DNA of 62,283 nucleotides from Thiomicrorhabdus sp. (GCF_963677875.1 NZ_OY782563.1:1-62283), one strand, 5' to 3'; shown: positions 1 to 10,430, counted from the first letter of the stretch. Program-made: numbers and translations. The notes: generated by a model from the letters alone, not told the origin.

Positions 1-815
1 TTGTTCAACGCATGTCCGGATTTAAAAGCAACAAATTCTCCGACAATCGGGTGACCGATCATATACAAATCGCCTACCGCATCCAGAATTTTATGGCGTA
101 CGAATTCATCTTTATCTCTGAGACCTTCTGCATTCATCACGCCCTTATCATCCAGACCGATGGCATTTTTCAAACTTGCGCCCAAGCCAAGATTCCGCGC
201 ACGCAGCATTTCGATATCTTTCATAAAACCGAAGGTTCGCGCACGACTGACTTCTTTGAAATAAGAGGTGCATGAGAATTCCAGCACCATATTTTCTGCT
301 GTTTCCTGAAATGCCGGATGCTCGAACTGGATTGAAAAATCCAGACGGTATCCATCGTAAGGACGAAACTCTGCCGTGCCGCCCTTGTTATTTTCCACCT
401 TGACCGGCTTCAGGATGCGGATAAATTTTTTCGGCTCTTTCTGAATTTTGATCCCGGCGGACTGCAACAGAAAAATAAAATGCGAGGCACTGCCGTCCAT
501 AATCGGCACTTCGTCCGACGTCAGTTCAATGTAAATATTATCAATTCCGACACCAGCCAGTGCAGACATCAAATGCTCAATAGTGACGACTTTGGTCACT
601 TTCTCATCATGCTGATTGACAATCGTCGTACACAGCGTGGTTTCACCGACAATTTCCGGGGAAATCTTAAATTCGACAACAGGATCCAGATCAACTCGAC
701 GGAAAACGATTCCGGTATCTTCCGGCGCAGGCACCAGAGTCATCACCGCTTCATGGCCGGTATGCAAACCGATGCCTTTCGCCTTAATCTTATTTGCTAT
801 GGTTCTTTGATTCAA
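1..815 (-). CDS. lpxC: UDP-3-O-acyl-N-acetylglucosamine deacetylase LpxC (C-terminus outside window)
   Basis: Zn-dependent deacetylase for the first committed step of lipid A synthesis in the cytoplasm. Only the first 271 codons lie in the window; the family is about 305 residues. Translation shows the LpxC signatures: GIGLHTG near residue 14, the zinc ligand His81 in IEHLMSA, PIMDGSA near 104, RHKILDAVGDLY near 240 with the other two zinc ligands (His241, Asp245), and KSGHALN near 265 with the catalytic His. The reading frame has no ATG at the family start; TTG at 815 preceded by GCGAGG is the best start, giving MNQRTIANKI, which aligns with the usual MIKQRTL beginning. It is the last gene of the dcw cluster, 143 bp after ftsA. 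That gap contains a perfect AGCCGC/GCGGCT hairpin (842-855) and A+T-rich -10-like sequence but no ftsZ remnant. Confidence 0.95.
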   Translation of the reverse strand, partial: MNQRTIANKIKAKGIGLHTGHEAVMTLVPAPEDTGIVFRRVDLDPVVEFKISPEIVGETTLCTTIVNQHDEKVTKVVTIEHLMSALAGVGIDNIYIELTSDEVPIMDGSASHFIFLLQSAGIKIQKEPKKFIRILKPVKVENNKGGTAEFRPYDGYRLDFSIQFEHPAFQETAENMVLEFSCTSYFKEVSRARTFGFMKDIEMLRARNLGLGASLKNAIGLDDKGVMNAEGLRDKDEFVRHKILDAVGDLYMIGHPIVGEFVAFKSGHALN

Positions 816-958
816 AACTACAAACCTCGCTCTTCAATACAAGCCGCCCGCGGCTCTAGTGTTTTATATTATTCTTTAACAGACTGATCCAGAATTCCTC
901 GACGCAACGCCGTTCGCAAAATCGGCTTTGTCGCTTTTCATGTCGGGAAGTCATAAGA

Positions 959-2197
959 TCAGAAACTGTTTTTAAACCAGTTTTTCATCCGCTCGAACAT
1001 CGAGGCGGTGTCCGACAAGCGGTTCCGAGCCGGTTCGGTCGGTAAATCACTGTGTTCCTTAGCGTACATCAACAAGCCGACCGTCGTCGCATAAGCCGGG
1101 CTGTTCACTTCTTCACTCAAACCGCTGACACCGTCTGGATAACCAAGACGAACTGGCATGTGAAAAACTTCTTCGGCCAATTCGACCGCACCTTCGACCA
1201 GAGAGCTTCCGCCGGTCATAACCACTCCAGCCGCCAGAACATCTTCAAAACCGGAGGAACGCAGTTCGTTCTGAATCAGTTGAAACAGTTCTTCGTAACG
1301 CGGCTCAATGACCTCAACCAGTGTGCGCCGAGATAGACAACGTGCCGGACGATCACCGACACTTGGAACTTCAATTTCTTCATCCCGGTTAATTAACTGC
1401 GGCAAGGCACAGGCATATTTCAATTTGATTTCGTTTGCAGCCTGGGTCGGAGTTCTCAAAGCGACGGCAATATCATTAGTAACCTGATCACCAGCCACCG
1501 AAATAACGGCCGTATGGCGAATCGCGCCACTATGGAAAACCGCAATATCCGTCGTTCCGCCGCCGATATCTACCAGACAGACACCCAGCTCTTTTTCATC
1601 TTCGGAAAGAACCGATTCACTGGACGCCAACTGCTCCAGAATAATGTCTTCAACCTCCAAACCGCATCGCTCGACACACTTGGCGATATTTTGCGCGGCA
1701 CTGACCGAACCGGTCACCATATGCACACGAGCTTCCAGACGCACGCCGGACATGCCGATCGGTTCGCGAACGCCGCCCTGATTGTCGATAATATACTCTT
1801 GGGCCAGAATATGCAGAACACGCTGATCACCGGGAATCGCCATGGTCTGAGCGGCATCCATCACACGCTCGATATCGTCGTATTGAACATCTTTATTGCG
1901 GATGGCCACCATCCCGTTGGAGTTAAAACTCTGGATATGACTACCGGCAATACCGACATAGACCGATTCGACCGTATAGCCAGACATACGCTCGGCTTCA
2001 TCGATGGCTCGTTGAATGGATTCGACGGTTGAATCAATATTGACGACGACGCCTTTTTTAAGTCCTCTTGAAGGATGAGTCCCCATACCGATAATTTCGA
2101 TTTCGCCATCGGATTTAATCTTGCCGATAACCGCGGCGATTTTGGAGGTTCCGATATCAAGACCGACAACAACATTCGAAGCCTGCTTACGAGCCAT
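959..2197 (-). CDS. ftsA: Cell division protein FtsA
   Basis: Actin-like ATPase that tethers FtsZ to the inner membrane and recruits the divisome. At 412 residues it has normal family length. The N-terminal phosphate loop GLDIGTSKIAAVIG (residues 13-26), the second phosphate motif VDIGGGTTDIAVF near 209 and the adenosine motif TGGSSLVEG near 333 are all present. The C-terminus ends in an amphipathic helix (MFERMKNWFKNSF), the membrane-targeting sequence. ATG at 2197 is the start. It follows ftsQ by 84 bp, a gap that holds a GGGGAT/ATCCCC hairpin. In most proteobacteria ftsZ would be the next gene; here lpxC follows directly. Confidence 0.97.
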   Translation of the reverse strand: MARKQASNVVVGLDIGTSKIAAVIGKIKSDGEIEIIGMGTHPSRGLKKGVVVNIDSTVESIQRAIDEAERMSGYTVESVYVGIAGSHIQSFNSNGMVAIRNKDVQYDDIERVMDAAQTMAIPGDQRVLHILAQEYIIDNQGGVREPIGMSGVRLEARVHMVTGSVSAAQNIAKCVERCGLEVEDIILEQLASSESVLSEDEKELGVCLVDIGGGTTDIAVFHSGAIRHTAVISVAGDQVTNDIAVALRTPTQAANEIKLKYACALPQLINRDEEIEVPSVGDRPARCLSRRTLVEVIEPRYEELFQLIQNELRSSGFEDVLAAGVVMTGGSSLVEGAVELAEEVFHMPVRLGYPDGVSGLSEEVNSPAYATTVGLLMYAKEHSDLPTEPARNRLSDTASMFERMKNWFKNSF

Positions 2198-2281
2198 TCA
2201 TTCTTACCTTTTTCAACGCTTCTTTCACGAGACATCCAACGGGGGATAAAGCCGTAAATCCCCAACCGGGAAACACCACCG

Positions 2282-2986
2282 TTATTTGTCTTTTTGACCT
2301 ACTACAAACCCATTACTATAGCGTAAATCATACCGGCGTGCTGAGTTTCTTAAATCGTCTGATAAAACCGGCAAAGCTCTGAGGAAACGTTGCAGATGTT
2401 CCTGCCAGTTTTCGTCACTTAAAACCACTTGTACCCCATTCTGCATCGCGATGTCCCAAACCCCGTCATCGCGCAATATCAGAGAAGCAATAGCAAGATC
2501 GGCCTTTTTCATCAACGGCTGAATCTTCGTCAACATCAGGAGAATTTCGGAAGAACGGCTGAGATCACCTTCCAGACGAATCAAATTGGTGAACTCGGAA
2601 ATATCATTCGGGTAGAAGACCACTCCTTCTCTGTTCACCAGACCTTCATTCCCCCAGCGAGCCACCGGAAACTGTTCTTGAAGACGGATATACAGCTGAT
2701 CCGGCCAGCTTCGAGTCACCGTAACCTTATCAACCCAGTCCAGCCGAGCCAGATCACCTTGAATTTCATCCAGAGGGACTTGCCAGAAAGAACGCCCCAG
2801 ATAAGGCTGCATCGCGGTTTTAATCTCCTCGGAACGAACATGGTGCAAAGGCGTCAAAACTTTAAAACTCTGAATCGGCTTAAAAAAGGGCGAATCTTCC
2901 TTACTGGAATAAACCAGCAACAAGCCGACTGCAGCAAGCAGCACCAGCAACAGAAAAATACGCAGCAACCTTTTTTTCACAACCAA
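2282..2986 (-). CDS. ftsQ: Cell division protein FtsQ
   Basis: Bitopic divisome scaffold that binds FtsB/FtsL. The 234-residue product has a short basic cytoplasmic tail (KKRLLR), one transmembrane helix (about residues 9-27, very Leu-rich) and a periplasmic part with a POTRA domain (about 40-110; RLDWVDKVTVTRSWPDQL is the typical POTRA end) and the FtsQ beta domain. It starts 2 nt after the ddl stop, so translation is probably coupled. The order ddl-ftsQ-ftsA is the standard dcw arrangement. Confidence 0.95.
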   Translation of the reverse strand: MVVKKRLLRIFLLLVLLAAVGLLLVYSSKEDSPFFKPIQSFKVLTPLHHVRSEEIKTAMQPYLGRSFWQVPLDEIQGDLARLDWVDKVTVTRSWPDQLYIRLQEQFPVARWGNEGLVNREGVVFYPNDISEFTNLIRLEGDLSRSSEILLMLTKIQPLMKKADLAIASLILRDDGVWDIAMQNGVQVVLSDENWQEHLQRFLRALPVLSDDLRNSARRYDLRYSNGFVVGQKDK

Positions 2987-2988
2987 TC

Positions 2989-3906
2989 TTACCCGTCTTT
3001 TTCACTCAGAGTCGTCAACAAGATTTCTCTGACCAACGCTTCAAACGACATTCCTCTTGCACGCGCTGCCATTGGAACCAGACTGTGATCCGTCATGCCC
3101 GGAACCGAATTCAACTCGATCAACCAAGGCTGCCCCTGCTCATCAAGCATTAAATCAACCCTTCCCCATCCTCTGGCCCCGATCACATCAAAGGCCTGCA
3201 GTACCAGTTTCTGAATAGCCAATTCAGTCTCCGGCTCCAAACCGCAAGGGCAAATATATTGCGTATCGTTGGCACGATACTTTGCTTCGTAATCGTAAAA
3301 ATCACGCGGCGTCTGTAAACGAATCAGCGGCAAGGCTTCTCCATTAAGAACCCCACCGGTATATTCTCTGCCGGTAATCCACTGTTCGATCAGTATTTCG
3401 TGATCAAATTCCTGCGCGTAGGCAACCGCCTCCTGCAATGCTTCCAGACTGTAAACCTTGCGCATTCCGATACTGGAACCTTCGTGGCACGGTTTCACAA
3501 TCACGGGAAAATCCAGATCAAAGGCCTGCAGATCAAGCGGCATCGACTCACTGACCCGAACAAACTTCGGCGTTGGCAAACCGGCACCAAGCCACATCCA
3601 TTTGGTTCGCAGCTTATCCATCGCGATCGCCGAAGATGCCATAGGGCTGCCGGTAAAAGGAACATCCAGATCATCCAGAACCGCCTGAACAACCCCGTCT
3701 TCCCCCCAGCGACCATGCAGTGCAATAAAGGCACGGTCGTATTCTCTGGCGACGGCCTGCAGATCATCAATCGACTTGACATCCAAACCATACGCGTCGA
3801 TTCCCTGAGATTTCAGGGCTTCCGTAACGGCCTTACCGCTTTTGAGAGAAATTTCGCGCTCGGCTGCTTTGCCGCCCATCAATACAGCCACTTTTCCAAA
3901 CGGCAT
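2989..3906 (-). CDS. ddl: D-alanine--D-alanine ligase
   Basis: ATP-grasp enzyme that makes the D-Ala-D-Ala dipeptide used by MurF. The 305-residue protein has the N-terminal VAVLMGGKAAEREISLKSG motif, ALHGRWGEDG near 64, the ATP-grasp loop KPCHEGSSIGMRKV near 139, and the metal-binding end IELNSVPGMTDHSLVP near 265. Length and motifs match the DdlB type found in dcw clusters. It lies 13 bp after murC; no murB gene separates the two, unlike many dcw clusters. Confidence 0.96.
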   Translation of the reverse strand: MPFGKVAVLMGGKAAEREISLKSGKAVTEALKSQGIDAYGLDVKSIDDLQAVAREYDRAFIALHGRWGEDGVVQAVLDDLDVPFTGSPMASSAIAMDKLRTKWMWLGAGLPTPKFVRVSESMPLDLQAFDLDFPVIVKPCHEGSSIGMRKVYSLEALQEAVAYAQEFDHEILIEQWITGREYTGGVLNGEALPLIRLQTPRDFYDYEAKYRANDTQYICPCGLEPETELAIQKLVLQAFDVIGARGWGRVDLMLDEQGQPWLIELNSVPGMTDHSLVPMAARARGMSFEALVREILLTTLSEKDG

Positions 3907-3919
3907 AGCTCTTTCCTTC

Positions 3920-5305
3920 TTACACTTCTTGTTGTGATTGCCAGGCTTTGGAAACCTGCCCGATATCCCCGGCTCCCATTACCAAAACCAGGTCATCATT
4001 CTCGAATAAATCTTCCGCCAGAGTTTCCAGCTGCTCGAAGTCCTCGGCATAAAATCCCTGGCCACCCCTCAAACGGGCCGCCTGCAGCAATGCCTTGGAG
4101 TCAAACTTCGGTAGATGCGCTTCTCCGGCGGCATAGACTTCCGTCAAAATCACCAGATCAGCCAGTAATAACGCCTGCACAAAATCGTCAAACAGGTCGC
4201 GGGTTCGCGTATAACGATGCGGTTGAAAAACCAGAACCAGGCGCTTATCGGGAAAAGCCGTTCGGGCAGTCGTCAGGGTTGCAGTCAATTCAGTCGGATG
4301 GTGCCCGTAATCATCAACCAGCGTCACATTTTTGCTTTTAATGCAACGTTGAGGATAGACTTCAAAACGTCGGCCGACACCGCCGAACTCCAACAATCCT
4401 TGCTGAATAGCATCAATCGAAACATCCAACTGCAAACCGACAGCGATTGCCGCCAACGCATTTAGAACGTTGTGTTCACCGGGCGTATTCAATCTTACCG
4501 GAAAGCATTCAACCCCATCAAGGCAAACATCGAAACTCATCTGTAATCCATCGGCCTGAACGTTAACGGCCCGGAGATCCGCTTCTTCGGAAAACCCGTA
4601 GGTCAAAATTTTACGAGTCAATTTCGGGAGGATATTGCGAATATTTTCATCATCGATACAAAGGATTGCCAAACCATAGAAAGGCAAGCGGTGAATGAAC
4701 TCAACAAAGGTATTTTCCAGATTTTGATAATCGCCCTGATAGGTGTCCATATGATCTTCGTCGATATTGGTCACAACCGACATCATCGGCGACAAATGCA
4801 GGAAAGAAGCATCCGACTCATCGGCTTCGGCAACCAGATAATGGCTCGATCCCAGGCGAGCATTGGAGCCGACCTGATTCAGTTTCCCACCGATAACGAA
4901 CGTTGGATCAACGCCGCCCTGAGTCAAAACAGCAGCGGTCAGGCTGGTCGTCGTCGTTTTGCCATGCGTCCCCGCAATCGCAATCCCGAAGCGCATACGC
5001 ATCAATTCAGCCAGCATCTCCGCCCGGGGAATCACCGGAATACGCGCATCTCGCGCCCAGCTCACCTCGGGATTATTCGGTGCAATGGCGGTTGAAACCA
5101 CAACAACATCCGATTGCTGAACATGTTCGGCCGCATGACCAATCTGCACTTTGGCTCCGAGAGACTGTAAGCGCTCCACTGTCGCATTACACCGGATGTC
5201 CGATCCGCTGACGACATAACCGAGGTTCAGGCATACCTCAGCAATGCCTGCCATCCCGACACCACCGATACCGACGAAATGAATCTGCTTAACTTGGTCT
5301 TTCAT
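3920..5305 (-). CDS. murC: UDP-N-acetylmuramate--L-alanine ligase MurC
   Basis: Cytoplasmic Mur ligase that adds L-Ala to UDP-MurNAc. The 461-residue protein has the N-terminal Rossmann motif GIGGVGMAGIAEV, the ATP loop GTHGKTTTTS (about residues 114-123), and DDYGHHPTE near 345, diagnostic for MurC. In the standard cluster it follows murG directly; here about 14 kb of unrelated genes lie between them, so murC begins its own transcription unit (murC-ddl-ftsQ-ftsA-lpxC). The 217-bp gap upstream is A+T-rich with promoter-like sequence but no box I can name. Confidence 0.96.
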   Translation of the reverse strand: MKDQVKQIHFVGIGGVGMAGIAEVCLNLGYVVSGSDIRCNATVERLQSLGAKVQIGHAAEHVQQSDVVVVSTAIAPNNPEVSWARDARIPVIPRAEMLAELMRMRFGIAIAGTHGKTTTTSLTAAVLTQGGVDPTFVIGGKLNQVGSNARLGSSHYLVAEADESDASFLHLSPMMSVVTNIDEDHMDTYQGDYQNLENTFVEFIHRLPFYGLAILCIDDENIRNILPKLTRKILTYGFSEEADLRAVNVQADGLQMSFDVCLDGVECFPVRLNTPGEHNVLNALAAIAVGLQLDVSIDAIQQGLLEFGGVGRRFEVYPQRCIKSKNVTLVDDYGHHPTELTATLTTARTAFPDKRLVLVFQPHRYTRTRDLFDDFVQALLLADLVILTEVYAAGEAHLPKFDSKALLQAARLRGGQGFYAEDFEQLETLAEDLFENDDLVLVMGAGDIGQVSKAWQSQQEV

Positions 5306-5522
5306 TGAGGAGCGCTCTTCCTATGCCATTTTTAATCGGCATATGATACAACGCTTTGCATCGGTAATAAATTTAAAGCATGAATAAGAATGATTGAAAG
5401 GAAACATTCGGGAACTCAAATGTCGGCAAATCAAATGGCGCGGTCTGCTCATAAGAAGCGAGCAGTCGAAACAGGATGGTGCGCCCAAATCCGGCAAGAA
5501 TTCGGGCGACCGACCAGAAGGA

Positions 5523-6752
5523 TTAGAGCAGCATCTCTCTGGCTTCCTCAACCGAGGCGACCAGACGATCGATGTCGTCGAAGTTATTGTAAACCCCGAA
5601 AGAGGCACGAACCGTAGCAGGCACCTTAAAATGCTGCATAACCGGCATGGCGCAATGATGGCTGGCGCGAACGGCAATCCCGTCCTGATCCATCAGTGTT
5701 GCCATATCATGCGGATGGACACCATCAACAATAAAGGACACCACTGCACCTTTATGATCCGCTTCACCGATAATTTGCAATCCATCGATCGATTGCAGCT
5801 TTTCGGTTGCATAAGCCAGTAAACTTTCCTCATAAGCAGAGATATGACTCAGGCCAATACCTTGAATAAAACGCATCGCAGCGGCCAGCCCGATGGCCCC
5901 CGAGATATGCGGCGTTCCAGCTTCGAATTTGTAAGGCAGGACATTGTATTCCGTCTTATCGAACGTCACCGAATAAATCATATCCCCTCCGCCCTGATAC
6001 GGCGGCATGGCTTCCAGCAGCGCTTCTTTGGCATACAGAACACCGATCCCGGTCGGCCCGTACATTTTGTGACCGGACAAGGCATAAAAATCGCAATCCA
6101 AATCCTGAACATCAACCGACATATGCGGTGTTGCCTGGGCACCATCCACCAGAATTTTCGCCCCGACGGAATGAGCGATTTCCGCCATCTCCTTTACCGG
6201 GTTAATCGTACCAAGCGCATTGGACATATGAGTTACAGCCAACAGTTTGGTTTTTTGCGAAACCAGTCCTTTCAACGCATTCAGACAGACTTCGCCTTTC
6301 TGATTCATCCGCAAAACGGTCAGATGGATACCGATCTGATCGCGTAGCAATTGCCACGGAACAATATTGGAATGATGTTCCATTTCGGTCACAATCACTT
6401 CATCGCCTGCCTGCAGTTGACTCCGCGCCCAGCTATGCGCCACCAGATTAATCGCCTCGGTCGTACCACGAACAAAAACAATCTCCCGCGTCGAAGCCGC
6501 ATTGAGAAATGCCCGGGTTGTTTCACGCGCGCCTTCGTAAAGTTCGGTGGCTCTCTCACTAAGGCCATAAACGCCGCGATGGACATTCGCATTCTGCAGG
6601 CGGTAGTAATCGTCCAGCGCTTCAATCACCGACAAAGGTTTTTGCGAGGTCGCTCCATTATCCAAATACACCAAAGGCTGACCATTTTCCAGCTGCTGCA
6701 ATATTGGGAATTGCGCCCGAACCTGAGAAAAATCGACTGTTGAATTCTGCAT
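5523..6752 (-). CDS. sufS: Cysteine desulfurase SufS
   Basis: PLP enzyme that takes sulfur from cysteine for Fe-S cluster assembly. I chose the ATG at 6752 (MQNSTVDFSQVRAQFPIL, 409 residues) rather than an upstream in-frame start that would run into sufD; this leaves 2 nt between the genes. The PLP lysine lies in LSGHKMYGPTGIGVLY and the catalytic cysteine in VRASHHCAMPVM near the C-terminus, so this is the group II (SufS/CsdA) type. No sufE or sufU partner is found in this cluster. Last gene of the sufBCDS operon. Confidence 0.95.
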   Translation of the reverse strand: MQNSTVDFSQVRAQFPILQQLENGQPLVYLDNGATSQKPLSVIEALDDYYRLQNANVHRGVYGLSERATELYEGARETTRAFLNAASTREIVFVRGTTEAINLVAHSWARSQLQAGDEVIVTEMEHHSNIVPWQLLRDQIGIHLTVLRMNQKGEVCLNALKGLVSQKTKLLAVTHMSNALGTINPVKEMAEIAHSVGAKILVDGAQATPHMSVDVQDLDCDFYALSGHKMYGPTGIGVLYAKEALLEAMPPYQGGGDMIYSVTFDKTEYNVLPYKFEAGTPHISGAIGLAAAMRFIQGIGLSHISAYEESLLAYATEKLQSIDGLQIIGEADHKGAVVSFIVDGVHPHDMATLMDQDGIAVRASHHCAMPVMQHFKVPATVRASFGVYNNFDDIDRLVASVEEAREMLL

Positions 6753-6754
6753 GG

Positions 6755-8059
6755 TTATCCGTTCAATTTTTGTAACTGATGAGACAATTCCGCCATCAGC
6801 CAACTGCGAACAGCTACCTTGGATAAGTCTTCCAGAGGTTCTAACAGGAAAGCTTCGGTAATCATGCGGATGGCATCTTCACGATGAATACCGCGTGCCT
6901 GCAGGTAAAAAATCTGATTTTTATCAATCTGTCCCGTGGCAGAACCGTGCGAACACTGGACATCGTCAGCATAAATCTCCAACTGAGGCTTGGTATCCAT
7001 TTTCGCCTTGTCCGACAACAACAGGTTTTTATTGTCCATCTGACCATCGGTCTGCTGTGCTTTTCGATCCACACGAATCATACCGTTAAACACCCCGACG
7101 GCTTGTTCAAACAAAACAAATTTATGCAGCTGACGACTCAGACCGGCAACCTCGTTATGCTCGGTATAAGTTCGCGAGTCAACGGTCTGGCCCGCCGATG
7201 CCAAACAAGCGCTGTTCTGATTGCTCTCAATGTGTTCACCATTCATATACAAATGATTTTGGTGCCGTGCAACTTGAGAACCGGTCGAGATAAACCAGCT
7301 ATTGAAAACACTGTTTTCCGCCTGCTCGATATACTGATTGGAAAAGTAATAATCCTGCGCGTCCATCTGTTGCATGACAATTTGATTCGCACGTGCGTGC
7401 TTGGCGACATCAATCAAAGTCACATTGCTGCAGAAGCTCACACCGTTCAAAGAGACGTGCCGCTCGATCCAATTAATTTCGGAATTTTCGCCGAGACGCA
7501 CCAGGTTTCGACTGTAATCCGCCTGATTGCCGTCGTGCATAAATAGAACAAACAGCGGCATTTCAAGCGATGCATTGTTGGCCAGCTGAAGCACAAAACC
7601 ATCCTGCATCAGCGCCGAATTCAAATTAGCGAAAGGTTCATCCGCAATGGCATCACGCTTACCGAACAAAGCACTGGCCGACTCATCTGCAGCCAGCCAA
7701 TCGGCCGAGGCATTGAAGCGAACCCCTTTTGGAAGCTGCGACACATCATCCGACAAAGACGCCTGAAAACGTCCGTTGACGAAAACCAGCTTAAAGACCG
7801 CAAAATCCGGCAGATAAGCCGCCACTTGATCAGCAGTGACCGAAGGAACCTCTCCGACGGCAAACAGATTCTGTAAAAAGCCGGTCAAGCGCGTATATTG
7901 CCAATCTTCATCTTTTTGCGTCGGAAAGCCATCGGCAGCAAGACGTTCGCCGGCTTTGCGACGAAGCTCCGCAACCGTTTCACAGGAGTGCAGATTTTTA
8001 GATTGAGACAGGTAAAAATCGACCGCTTTCTGCGCGACCGGAGACATTTTTCTACTCAT
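6755..8059 (-). CDS. sufD: Fe-S cluster assembly protein SufD
   Basis: Scaffold subunit of the SufBC2D complex. The ATG at 8059 has a GGAG box six bases upstream and gives 434 residues; an alternative GTG at 8074 overlaps the sufC stop. The C-terminal half has the parallel beta-helix features shared with SufB: DVQCSHGSATGQIDKNQIFY and QARGIHREDAIRMI near residues 360-400. Sits between sufC and sufS in the same order as in other suf operons. Confidence 0.94.
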   Translation of the reverse strand: MSRKMSPVAQKAVDFYLSQSKNLHSCETVAELRRKAGERLAADGFPTQKDEDWQYTRLTGFLQNLFAVGEVPSVTADQVAAYLPDFAVFKLVFVNGRFQASLSDDVSQLPKGVRFNASADWLAADESASALFGKRDAIADEPFANLNSALMQDGFVLQLANNASLEMPLFVLFMHDGNQADYSRNLVRLGENSEINWIERHVSLNGVSFCSNVTLIDVAKHARANQIVMQQMDAQDYYFSNQYIEQAENSVFNSWFISTGSQVARHQNHLYMNGEHIESNQNSACLASAGQTVDSRTYTEHNEVAGLSRQLHKFVLFEQAVGVFNGMIRVDRKAQQTDGQMDNKNLLLSDKAKMDTKPQLEIYADDVQCSHGSATGQIDKNQIFYLQARGIHREDAIRMITEAFLLEPLEDLSKVAVRSWLMAELSHQLQKLNG

Positions 8060-8070
8060 GGCAGCTCCGA

Positions 8071-8829
8071 TCACGCGTCTTGGTGCTGTTGGATAATATC
8101 GTCGTAACCGTGTTCTTCCAACTCGTGAACCAGTTCGAAACCACCCGATTTGACAATCCGTCCGTTATACAAAACATGAACGTGATCCGGTTTGATATAG
8201 TCCAACAGACGCTGATAGTGAGTAACAATAATAAAACTGCGCTCAGGCGTTTTCAAACTGTTTACCCCGTTGGCCACCAGACGCAGGGCATCGATATCCA
8301 GCCCGGAATCCGTCTCGTCCATAATGCACAGTTTCGGTTCAAGCAGTGCCATTTGGAAAATATCGTTACGTTTTTTCTCACCTCCGGAAAAACCGACATT
8401 TACCGAACGATCCAGCAGATCGGCACGCATATCCAGCAGATCGATTTTTTCTTTGGCGTACTCATCAAAGTCAAACATATCCAAAGCCGGTAACCCCTGC
8501 TCTTCACGCACGGCATTTACCGCAGTTTGCATAAACAGCTTGTTGCTGACGCCCGGAATTTCCACCGGATACTGAAACGCTAGAAACAGTCCTTTACGCG
8601 CACGCTCTTCCGGATCCATCTCCAGTAGATCTTCCCCGGCAAATTCGATCACCCCTTCGGTTACTTCATAATCGTCGCGACCCGCCAAAACGCTTGCCAA
8701 CGTACTTTTTCCGGCGCCGTTTGGACCCATGATTGCGTGAACTTCTCCAGGCTTGACTTCGATATTCAAGCCTTTCAGGATTTGCTTGTCTTCAATTTCC
8801 GCTTGTAAATTTTCAACTTTCAACAACAT
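8071..8829 (-). CDS. sufC: Fe-S assembly ATPase SufC
   Basis: ABC-type ATPase that drives conformational change in SufBC2D. The 252-residue protein has Walker A GPNGAGKST (about residues 35-43), the SufC-typical signature SGGEKKRNDIFQMA near 149, and a Walker B ending in ETDSGLDIDAL. It is soluble, with no membrane partner gene beside it, as expected for SufC. 54 bp after sufB. Confidence 0.96.
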   Translation of the reverse strand: MLLKVENLQAEIEDKQILKGLNIEVKPGEVHAIMGPNGAGKSTLASVLAGRDDYEVTEGVIEFAGEDLLEMDPEERARKGLFLAFQYPVEIPGVSNKLFMQTAVNAVREEQGLPALDMFDFDEYAKEKIDLLDMRADLLDRSVNVGFSGGEKKRNDIFQMALLEPKLCIMDETDSGLDIDALRLVANGVNSLKTPERSFIIVTHYQRLLDYIKPDHVHVLYNGRIVKSGGFELVHELEEHGYDDIIQQHQDA

Positions 8830-8883
8830 TGTTATGATCTTCTTTTAAATTTTTAAATTCGGTTAATCGTTGCGGCGGGAAAC

Positions 8884-10383
8884 TTATCCCACCGAACCTT
8901 CAAGACTGATCGCCAACAGCTCTTCGGCTTCCTGTGCAAATTCCAGAGGCAACTCGCTGAAGACCTCTTTGCAGAAACCGTTTACGATCATTGAAATCGC
9001 ATCCTGTTCGCTGATGCCGCGCTGCTGACAATAAAACAACTGATCCTCACCGATGCGCGAAGTCGTAGCTTCATGTTCGATCTGCGCGCTCGAATTCTCC
9101 GCTTCGATATACGGAAAAGTATGCGCACCGCATTTGTCGCCGATCAACATCGAATCGCATTGCGTGAAGTTACGTGCGCCTTCCGCAGTCGGTGCAATTT
9201 TAACCAGCCCTCGATAGGTATTGTCGCTGTGCCCCGCCGACAGCCCTTTGGAAATGATGGTGCTGCGGGTATTTTTTCCAAGATGGATCATCTTGGTTCC
9301 GGTGTCGGCTTGCTGGCGACGGTTGGTCAAGGCGACGGAATAGAATTCACCGATGGAATTGTCACCCTTTAGAATACAGCTAGGATATTTCCAGGTGATT
9401 GCCGATCCGGTTTCCGCCTGAGTCCAGGACAGTTTTGAGTTATTCCCCTCGCAAATACCGCGTTTGGTTACAAAATTCAGAATACCGCCTTCGCAGTTTT
9501 CGTCGCCCGGATACCAGTTTTGCACTGTCGAATACTTTACTTCGGCATCCTCATGCACAATCACTTCGACCACTGCGGCATGCAGCTGATAAGTGTCGCG
9601 AACCGGTGCAGAACAACCTTCCAGATAACTGACATAACTGCCTTTTTCGGCAATCAAAATGGTACGCTCAAACTGACCGGTTTTGGCTTCGTTAATACGG
9701 AAGTAGGTCGAAAGATCAATCGGACAACGAACGCCTTCGGGCACATACACAAAGGTTCCATCGGAAGCGACCGCAGAGTTCAGGGCTGCAAAGTAGTTAT
9801 CGTGATAGGGAACCACGGTACCGATATACTTCTGAACCAGCTCGGGATAATCCTGAACGGCCTCGGAAAAGGAACAGAAAATAATGCCCAGTTTTGCCAG
9901 CTCTTCGCGCTTGGTGGTTGAAATCGAAACCGAATCAAAAATCGCATCCACCGCGACATTCGCATCATCGTCGTAAATCGGAACGCCAAGCATTTCAAAC
10001 GCTTTGGCAACTTCCGGATCGATTCCTTCCGCCTCATCTTCCGTCGAACAGGTTCCGGCGCAACTACCGCATTCCGGCGCCGAATAGTAACTGTAATCCT
10101 GATAATCCAACGGCGTATATTCGGCCTTGGCCCAATGTGGCTCAGTCATGGTCTGCCAATGCTTAAAAGCCCGCAAACGAAATTCCAGCATCCATTCCGG
10201 CTCGTCTTTCTTTGCCGAAATGGCGCGAACCACCGCTTCATTGATCCCCTTCGCAAAGGTTTCCACCTGAGTCCGGGTTTCAAACCCTTCGCGATAGTTC
10301 AGGTTCTTCTGCAATACGCTTGTGATCTCTTCATATTCCGATTCCACCGAGGTTAAATCGGTCACATTTGCTAATTCAGCCAT
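8884..10383 (-). CDS. sufB: Fe-S cluster assembly protein SufB
   Basis: Scaffold subunit on which the Fe-S cluster is built. At 499 residues it has normal length. Typical SufB stretches are present: [59 protein letters not shown] and the C-terminal [18 protein letters not shown]. First gene of the operon, read from a promoter region with IscR-like and Fur-like sites (separate entries). Confidence 0.97.
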   Translation of the reverse strand: MAELANVTDLTSVESEYEEITSVLQKNLNYREGFETRTQVETFAKGINEAVVRAISAKKDEPEWMLEFRLRAFKHWQTMTEPHWAKAEYTPLDYQDYSYYSAPECGSCAGTCSTEDEAEGIDPEVAKAFEMLGVPIYDDDANVAVDAIFDSVSISTTKREELAKLGIIFCSFSEAVQDYPELVQKYIGTVVPYHDNYFAALNSAVASDGTFVYVPEGVRCPIDLSTYFRINEAKTGQFERTILIAEKGSYVSYLEGCSAPVRDTYQLHAAVVEVIVHEDAEVKYSTVQNWYPGDENCEGGILNFVTKRGICEGNNSKLSWTQAETGSAITWKYPSCILKGDNSIGEFYSVALTNRRQQADTGTKMIHLGKNTRSTIISKGLSAGHSDNTYRGLVKIAPTAEGARNFTQCDSMLIGDKCGAHTFPYIEAENSSAQIEHEATTSRIGEDQLFYCQQRGISEQDAISMIVNGFCKEVFSELPLEFAQEAEELLAISLEGSVG

Positions 10384-10405
10384 GAAACTTTACCGTCTAA
10401 ATTTA

Positions 10406-10430
10406 ATTCCAGAGTATTTTAGTAGGTTAT
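10406..10430 (-). promoter_or_regulatory. IscR type-1-like box upstream of sufB
   Basis: A 25-bp imperfect palindrome, 23 bp before the sufB start. Read on the minus strand it starts ATAACCTACT and ends ACTCTGGAAT. Aligned by eye to the published IscR type 1 consensus (ATASYYGACTRWWWYAGTCRRSTAT) it agrees at about 20 of 25 positions. A site this close to the start would overlap the promoter. Whether the genome has an IscR/Rrf2 regulator cannot be told from this window. Confidence 0.45.

Noticed and set aside
5306-5522. Small frames in the murC-sufS gap as a hypothetical gene.
   Set aside because: They run into sufS on either strand, have no ribosome site and look like shadows of the neighbours.
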